Positions 58,136 to 64,000 of a stretch of 64,000 nt of DNA are shown one piece after another. This DNA is from Acridotheres tristis. Its lineage: Eukaryota > Chordata > Aves > Passeriformes > Sturnidae. The DNA is taken from the NCBI GenBank assembly GCA_037013685.1, contig CM072886.1, forward strand, positions 61,868,933-61,932,932, given 5' to 3'. A model generated the notes under the pieces. The model saw only the letters and a list, made by a program, of their open reading frames with translations, was not told where the DNA came from and did not search any database. Position 1 is the stretch's first letter; each line of letters begins with the position of its first letter. Both the position numbers and the translations under genes were made by a program.

Positions 58136-60709
58136 CTGCAACAAACAGGTCTTTAATTGCAAGTTTATGTACCTGTTTATGAGTATCTAATTTTTATAAT
58201 TAATACATTTGGAAGCATAAGGTCAGCACAGCAATGCTACAGCACTTCCACTCGTGTACTCCTCAAGTAAATATGCAACATGCTCAAAAAAATCCTCTGA
58301 AGTACGGAATATTTATATCAAAATGCACTGAACAAAAATAAGACAAAAAGTTATTTCCCAATATACTAATCAATGCAGGAAGTATTTTATGTATTTATTT
58401 AACATACACGACCTGAACTGTTGGCAGCAGTTTTGCACTGTGCACAATAACAACATGGCAGTGCGGTGATTTTGGGTGTATTTAGATCAATAGTGTAATG
58501 TTGCCAGTCATACTAATTTCATCTTAACAATAAAAATGAATATTCTGCACATGCAAAGTAGTCCAGAAAATAAAGTAAAAGGAATGACATTTTTTTAAAA
58601 GTTGCCTTTATAACATTACTGCTCTTCTGTTTTTGTGATAAACAGCAGTAGTGCCAACTGTTTATGAACACATTTCTATATTGTTCAATTCATTGTTCAA
58701 CTTGTTTCTACAAGTTCAATTCTTGTTGTTTCATTCTTTCTAACTTTTATTATATAATAAAAAAACACTGCTTCAAAGTTTTGCTTAAATTCTCGATGAA
58801 AAACACCTAGGATCAAGAGATCTTAGGTAACAAATATTTCCCTTTTATATAATTGACACGATTCAATTATTGTTTCTCTGCTCTTAATTCCATTACCTGG
58901 TCTTCCTCTTGTACACACAACTACAGCCTGTGGCTATATCTGCATTCTGAATTCCTAAATTTTTTGTCTTTACATGTAGAAACTGAAAAAGTCTGAGCAA
59001 TGGGCAAAGAAGCTCTCAAATTTACAATTCTACTCTAGATCAATTCTTCTAAAAGAACAACTATATTTTGCAAATTCCTCCAGCTACCTATCTCTGTTAA
59101 AAAAAATCCTGTTTCACCAGAGAAGTTTTGAAAACTTATTTCAAAATCCACTGTGAAATGGGACACTTCAGAAGACCAAACAGTCTTATTTAAATAAAGC
59201 CAGGCCTATTTCTGAGACTGGGATACGGTATTTAACAGGAAAGCAAACAAAAAAACCAAAACAAGCCACCATGAGATGGGGACGAACACCTCAAACACTT
59301 CAGCCCTAAAATAACTGAATGCAGCTGAAATGACAGTCATCTAAAAGGACAATTTTGTACATGGAACTGTGAACTGGAGTTAACATCTACCATTTAACAT
59401 GGTAAGACTGTAAGCTGCAATAAAAGCTTGAAATTTTCACTTTATTCAACATTATAAATAAGATAACACAAGTAAGCAGAAACAGGATACTGGACAAGTG
59501 AACCTTTAGGTCTTTTACAGTACAGTCAATCTTCTGTGCTTACACAGTTTTTATTTTCCCCTTTTACAAAAAAGTAAAACACAAAACTCTGCAAGCAATA
59601 CATACACTGAGTTGTGCATGAAGCAAATATCTGAATTTAAAGGAAAATGTAAGTCTTTTAGGAACTTTTTCATTCTCATTTTTCCAAGCAGCCACAGCAT
59701 ATGAGATTAGGTTATATTAGTTTAATATATATGAAACCTCACTCATATTGTTTTCAAAACTACAATTTTTAAAGCAAACTATAGCAAGTATTATAAAATT
59801 GTGACCATGTAATTTAAGAGATTTTCTAGGGGAAGAAAAAAAAAGAAACATTATGAGCAGTAAAACATGCCAAAATGGCAAGGAGAATTCCATTTCCAAT
59901 CCCTGAAGGTTTTCACTAGAATGCAGGGAAAAGCAGGGCCATACCATCAGGCAAGAGAAAGAACATAAGAGACTTTCTTTCTTACCGTAAGTACACAGTG
60001 AGTTATTTATCCATTATAAAAAGACACAGAGAAGTCTCTAAATAAAGAAAAGAGCCACGAAGGATGCACCCAGTCAAAGTGAAGGTTCCAACCTGGACAG
60101 AGAACCCCACAGCTCAGTCCTGCTCTGCATGATTGCCACCCAGATTACACTGTCTACTCCTTAAACACAGCTTGAAACTGAAAGTCTGGTGCTGAGTAAT
60201 GCATTGATAACGCTCACTGAAGTTTCCTTTCCCTTCATTCCACAAATAAACGACACAACTTGTCACTTTGCTTCCAGAGCAGGAATAGTGAATGAAATTA
60301 GGAGAAAGAACAAACACTTCCTAAATCTTTTAGGTTGGGCAAGCCAATCTTGCTATCTCATATGCACACTAGAGTGGGCAGCAGGATCACACAGCCCTGG
60401 CCTGATACAAACCATTAAGGTGCCTCAACCCCAAATACATTTTGAACTTTCCTAGCCATCCCCCACTGCTTTTAAAGAGCTACAGCAGTCACATACATCA
60501 TCTTTGCAACTGTTTACATTGAATCACATTATTTGTTATTTCACATTTTCATGACATTGAGGTTTACACTACTGTAAGAGTGAACAAGGCCGTGTGGGTG
60601 TTTACCTGGGGGCCAAGGTTAACCCTGTAGGCCAGCACTAAAATTTTTAGTTTAAAATTCTATACACATTTTAAAATATTTCATGCATGGCATTGTTATT
60701 TTTTCTTAC
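58136..60709 (-). other. DTNBP1: DTNBP1 intron 4, 2.6 kb
   Basis: A GT-AG intron of AT-rich unique sequence. I see no repeat family, RNA gene or second coding frame. Confidence 0.85.
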
Positions 60710-60770
60710 CTCTCCAGCTTTGGCACAATCTTTGGCTCCTTTATGAAGGGCAGCCCAAGCATCTTCATAT
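60710..60770 (-). CDS. DTNBP1: DTNBP1 exon 4
   Basis: This 61-nt exon lies between acceptor TTCTCTTCAG and donor GTAAGA. It completes Arg and encodes YEDAWAALHKGAKDCAKAGE, ending on a codon boundary. The YED-W-ALH-AKDCA pattern is the conserved start of the dysbindin helical region just before the coiled coil. Confidence 0.95.
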
Positions 60771-61469
60771 CTGAAGAGAAGAAAAGTAACTATTTTTAAT
60801 GCACTCTCCTTACAAAGGAATTAATGGATGTCACTGTGCTTACATTTACAGGTACTACCAGAAATTATAGCTTAAAGAGCTGTGTAATTCTTTCCAGTAT
60901 GTGCTGTTCTGCCAAGACAAATATACAGTGAGAAATAATGTCTTTCAAAGAAAATGTGATTCATGTATTTTAACCTGCAAACTGCCATTAAAAGCTAAAT
61001 GGACTCAGCAATACTTACAGGACAACTCACTGCCTTAAACATCATTGGAACTCAATTTAATTAAGAAAATGAAAAAATTAACAAGATTGTAATCATACAT
61101 ATACACCTCTCCCATTTAAAAAAAAAGACAGAAGGCAATTATATCAAATATGTCTAAGTTATGAAACCATAGATGGGGGCTCAGTGCTGGCCTCCTTCAC
61201 CCTTCTGCATTACAACAGGGACTAAAGTCATCTTTCAAATGTGGCTTTTCATCCAGAACTTCAGTTTCACTAACAGGACAGCCCTTCAGGATTGGGCAAG
61301 CTTTAAACACATTTATCATTTGGCAACCACTCCCACACTACTAACTGCAGAACAACCAAAACCCTATTAGCAACACTTAGATTTTCTTCTCTAATTTCTT
61401 TCTTAAGAAATTAGATTTTTTTAATCTAATATAGAAAGTAAATGCTAATAAAGAAAAGGAAGGTCATAC
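60771..61469 (-). other. DTNBP1: DTNBP1 intron 3, 0.7 kb
   Basis: The shortest complete intron of the gene in this window, GT-AG, with no recognised content. Confidence 0.88.
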
Positions 61470-61520
61470 CTGCTTAGTAATTCCAGTCCAGCAGAAAACT
61501 CTGGCAAACACTGAACAGTT
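61470..61520 (-). CDS. DTNBP1: DTNBP1 exon 3
   Basis: This 51-nt exon lies between acceptor TATTTTATAG and donor GTATGA. It encodes (R)TVQCLPEFSAGLELLS plus AG of the next arginine. The SAGLELLSR core is shared with mammalian dysbindin. The phase is 2 on both sides, the same as exon 2. Confidence 0.93.
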
Positions 61521-63669
61521 CTATAAAATAAATTGCAAATGTACAAAATGGTTAAAGAATAGAAGGCTGTTATAAAAAATGTGGGCACACACATCTGCAC
61601 TTGACAGATATGCTGAGCATAGAAATGGTTCCTCCTGCTCTTACTTTCACAAACATTTTGCCAGTTCTGGTTTAAAATTAATTACATGGTGTATCTTACA
61701 AGATCATTCCAAAGCTAGGATTGCTTTTTTCCCTTGTTGTTTTACAATTGCCTATTCTCACTTCTTTTCAACCATATCCATTAAAAAAAAGTTTTATTAA
61801 ATAATTTCTAAGTACCATTAACAAAGATACAGGATGAACATAATTTTAATCTAAAAAGGGCAGAAATATTCTGGAAAAAAAGGACTACTACACAAGTTCA
61901 TGTCTCTCAATACGGATATTGCACTTGAATATATTCTACACTAAAAATAAATACTAAGCTAAAGAACCTTTGCCAGTTTAATGCTCTAGTGATCTCCTAT
62001 TTGATGCATACACTTCCATTAATAACAGTTTGAAGTACTTTCTTCCCAAGGAAACATGGAATCTGTACCTCTTGATTTTCATGAGGTACCTCTTGGCACA
62101 TATGGTCCTATGGACTTTTATGGCTTGAGTATTTTCAATTTATCTTTAGTCACTACTCATCAGTCTTCATGACCCCTTTCACTAAGCACAACACATTGAA
62201 GCCACAAAGGCATTAAAAAACTTAACAACCTCTACATTTGCTGCAATTCACCCCATTTACCACCAATCCCATAGTTTTTTTCAGCCTTTTATTACAAATG
62301 CAGGGCTAGCAGCTCTTCTTGTCCTTGACATCTCTTGTAAATGTCAATTCTAGGTGAGCTCTGGCTTTCCTAAGGCCATTCCAGCATGCCAAAGAGGTTA
62401 TGAGGAGGCATCAAGAAGTTATCTTGACACCCTCCCAGGGCACCTCTTGATTGCATACTGATGGGCTGTCCTTTAAGGAACTGGAAGCTAAAGGCCCCCA
62501 CAAGAATGAGGGTTTAATGATACAGAGGATTCCTCAAGCTGTTTGGAGAAAACATCATTCTCTCCCTGGTCAGAGGGTCAGTGACAAACTCCCATTGCAA
62601 CACCACCCTGACTGGCCTCTCCTTGGCTCCCATCCAGATGCTCTCAGCCATCCCTACAATCAAGCTAAGCTGTGTCTGTCCCTGAACTTTATCAGCAAAG
62701 CAGAAGCCACCCCAGCATTCCCCTGTTTCTGATGCTTCAGTTGGTTTACTCAGCGCTTTTCTCAAAAGCAATTGATATTTATAACAGTCCTCCAGAAGAA
62801 CCAAAATATTATGGACTGAAGACACACAGAAAAGGCAGTTGCCTAAAATAGTTTTATTCAGACCTTCACTCATTCTTAGTTCAGCCTCCATGCCTTGTCC
62901 ATACAACTGGTCCTCTGTTTAAAAAAAAATTTACATCTAAAACATCAGGATTCAGAACTTAGGACAGTTTATTTCAGATACTTTATTTTTAGCACTTAGC
63001 TTGTTTTTAAACTAATTTGTGTCTCCATAGTATGTTTTAATGAGAACATGCTTTACACTAAAGCATATCTGAGCTGATTATAAGAAGCAACTCTCACAGT
63101 TGTCATTTACAGACATCAAGTTAGTCTTTCCCTGTAGCTTACACAGTCTGAAAGAATGAGAACTAAAATGCAAAGGACTAAAAAACACCCCAAAACAATG
63201 AAAGAAAAATACCCAAACCAGCACAATTCTCAAACTTCTTGAAACAGAAAACTGAGGTATTTCATTACACACGTATTTTCCACAATAAAAAGGCTCCTAT
63301 TTCTGCTTTTACACTAAAAAAAATCCCTGAGTTACAATTTTAGGACATGAGATTCAGAGATTGTAAACAATTACATGACAGTGTACTGCAACCTGAATCT
63401 TCTATGAGGTAGATAACACTGCATATTCATTTAATTTAAACAGTAATTTATAAACTGATTGACAGCCATTAGAAATTATTTAGGCCTATCAATGAAGGCT
63501 GTATTAAGCAAAGCATGTGCTTGGTTAAGAGTCTCTGTTGTCAAAATAGTATTTTGCAAAATTATATGCAAATGTTCTTGCAATTGGCTCATACATATGA
63601 GCCACTTCAAATTTTTCCTTAACAAGAATATCCTATATTAATGCTATACAATAAGACATTCAGAAGTAC
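61521..63669 (-). other. DTNBP1: DTNBP1 intron 2, 2.1 kb
   Basis: A GT-AG intron between exons 2 and 3. It contains the probable CR1 ORF2 remnant at about 62.34-62.74 kb. The remainder is AT-rich and unremarkable. Confidence 0.85.
62340..62740 (-). mobile_element. Probable CR1 ORF2 (endonuclease-side) remnant, minus orientation
   Basis: A GC-richer block whose + strand landmarks resemble, in order, the reverse complement of avian CR1 ORF2 upstream of the reverse transcriptase: GAGCTCTGGCTTTCCTAA, GAGGCATCAAGAAGTTATCT, CCCACAAGAATGAGGGTTTA, CTCCCTGGTCAGAGGGTCAG and CACCCTGACTGGCCTCTCCT. It is heavily decayed with no usable frame. The match is from memory of the family, so confidence is moderate. 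Confidence 0.5.
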
Positions 63670-63720
63670 CTTTGCCTGTTTTTCTTTGCATCTCTTGATT
63701 TGTCACCCAACGTCTTCAAC
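63670..63720 (-). CDS. DTNBP1: DTNBP1 exon 2
   Basis: This 51-nt exon (read from 63720 down to 63670) lies between acceptor ATTCATAG and donor GTACTT. The first base completes a codon from exon 1; the exon then encodes LKTLGDKSRDAKKNRQ and leaves AG for an arginine codon. It corresponds to the basic stretch after the dysbindin N terminus (about residues 20-36). Both flanking introns are phase 2, so it could be skipped in frame. Confidence 0.9.
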
Positions 63721-64000
63721 CTATGAATCAAAACATAAATCCATCAGAGATTTACAACACCAAAAACAGGGAAGGAATTGTTTGAACACATAATGTGTTA
63801 ATTCCAGTCTATTACAGCAAATTTTGTTTCAGCTTGTTTCACAAATAAATTGAATTTCACTTAGTTTTGTGGAGACCTTCACTGACACCGCTACTAAATC
63901 TTGTAATTTTTTGTAGAAGTGTATCAGGCATTTCAGTACGAAAATTTTAATGGAAGTTGTGTTTAGAAGTCATCCATCTCTTGATACAGTTTCCTTAGCA
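63721..64000 (-). other. DTNBP1: DTNBP1 intron 1 (partial)
   Basis: Sequence 5' of exon 2 on the gene strand up to the window edge. I searched it for the MLETLRER-type N terminus on the - strand and did not find it, so exon 1 lies further right. Confidence 0.75.

Larger units (their letters stand above)
7937..64000 (-). other. DTNBP1: DTNBP1 gene (exons 2-10 and 3' UTR)
   Basis: Dysbindin-1 is a coiled-coil subunit of BLOC-1, the cytosolic complex needed for lysosome-related organelle biogenesis and endosomal and synaptic vesicle cargo sorting. Loss of function in humans gives a Hermansky-Pudlak syndrome. Nine exons on the - strand (51, 51, 61, 133, 133, 23, 156, 144 and 248 nt in transcript order) join with matching phases into one frame of 332 complete codons plus a split first codon. 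Adding the roughly 19 N-terminal residues expected from exon 1 gives about 352 residues, against 351 in human. Exon 1 and the promoter lie beyond the right edge. All junctions seen are GT-AG except intron 8 (GC-AG). Confidence 0.96.

Noticed and set aside
62514..62906. 130-codon open frame on the - strand
   Set aside because: It overlaps a probable CR1 ORF2 remnant and runs across intron sequence; not a host gene.

Overview
The window comes from a bird nuclear genome. Evidence: intron-split vertebrate genes with clean splice sites, AT-rich introns tens of kilobases long, and interspersed repeats that are almost all fragments of CR1, the dominant avian LINE. I cannot name the species from sequence alone.

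Two protein genes lie tail to tail. On the + strand, positions 1 to about 7,300 hold the last four coding exons and 3' UTR of JARID2, the Jumonji/ARID accessory subunit of PRC2. The four exons give 199 C-terminal residues, including the C5HC2-type zinc finger, and end at a TAA at 5536. On the - strand, from 64,000 down to about 7,940, lies DTNBP1 (dysbindin-1, a BLOC-1 subunit). Nine exons (my exons 2-10) are present and join in frame without a break. Only the first coding exon lies beyond the right edge. JARID2 and DTNBP1 are also convergent neighbours on human 6p22.3, so this is conserved synteny.

Layout: 1-5,536 JARID2 exons and introns; 5,537-~7,310 JARID2 3' UTR with two perfect miR-155 8-mer sites; ~7,310-7,940 short intergenic gap; ~7,940-8,590 DTNBP1 3' UTR; 8,591-13,434 DTNBP1 exons 10, 9 and 8; 13,435-43,532 a 30 kb intron with most of the CR1 copies; 43,533-43,555 a 23-nt microexon; 43,556-55,011 an 11.5 kb intron; 55,012-63,720 exons 6 to 2; 63,721-64,000 the start of intron 1.

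The two genes have no known joint function: JARID2 acts on chromatin, dysbindin on endosome/lysosome-related organelle trafficking. I found no RNA gene, complete mobile element or undescribed system. The best leads are splicing features of DTNBP1 (a GC-AG intron, and a microexon whose loss would create a stop codon exactly at the new junction), the paired miR-155 sites, and some decayed protein-like sequence in a JARID2 intron.
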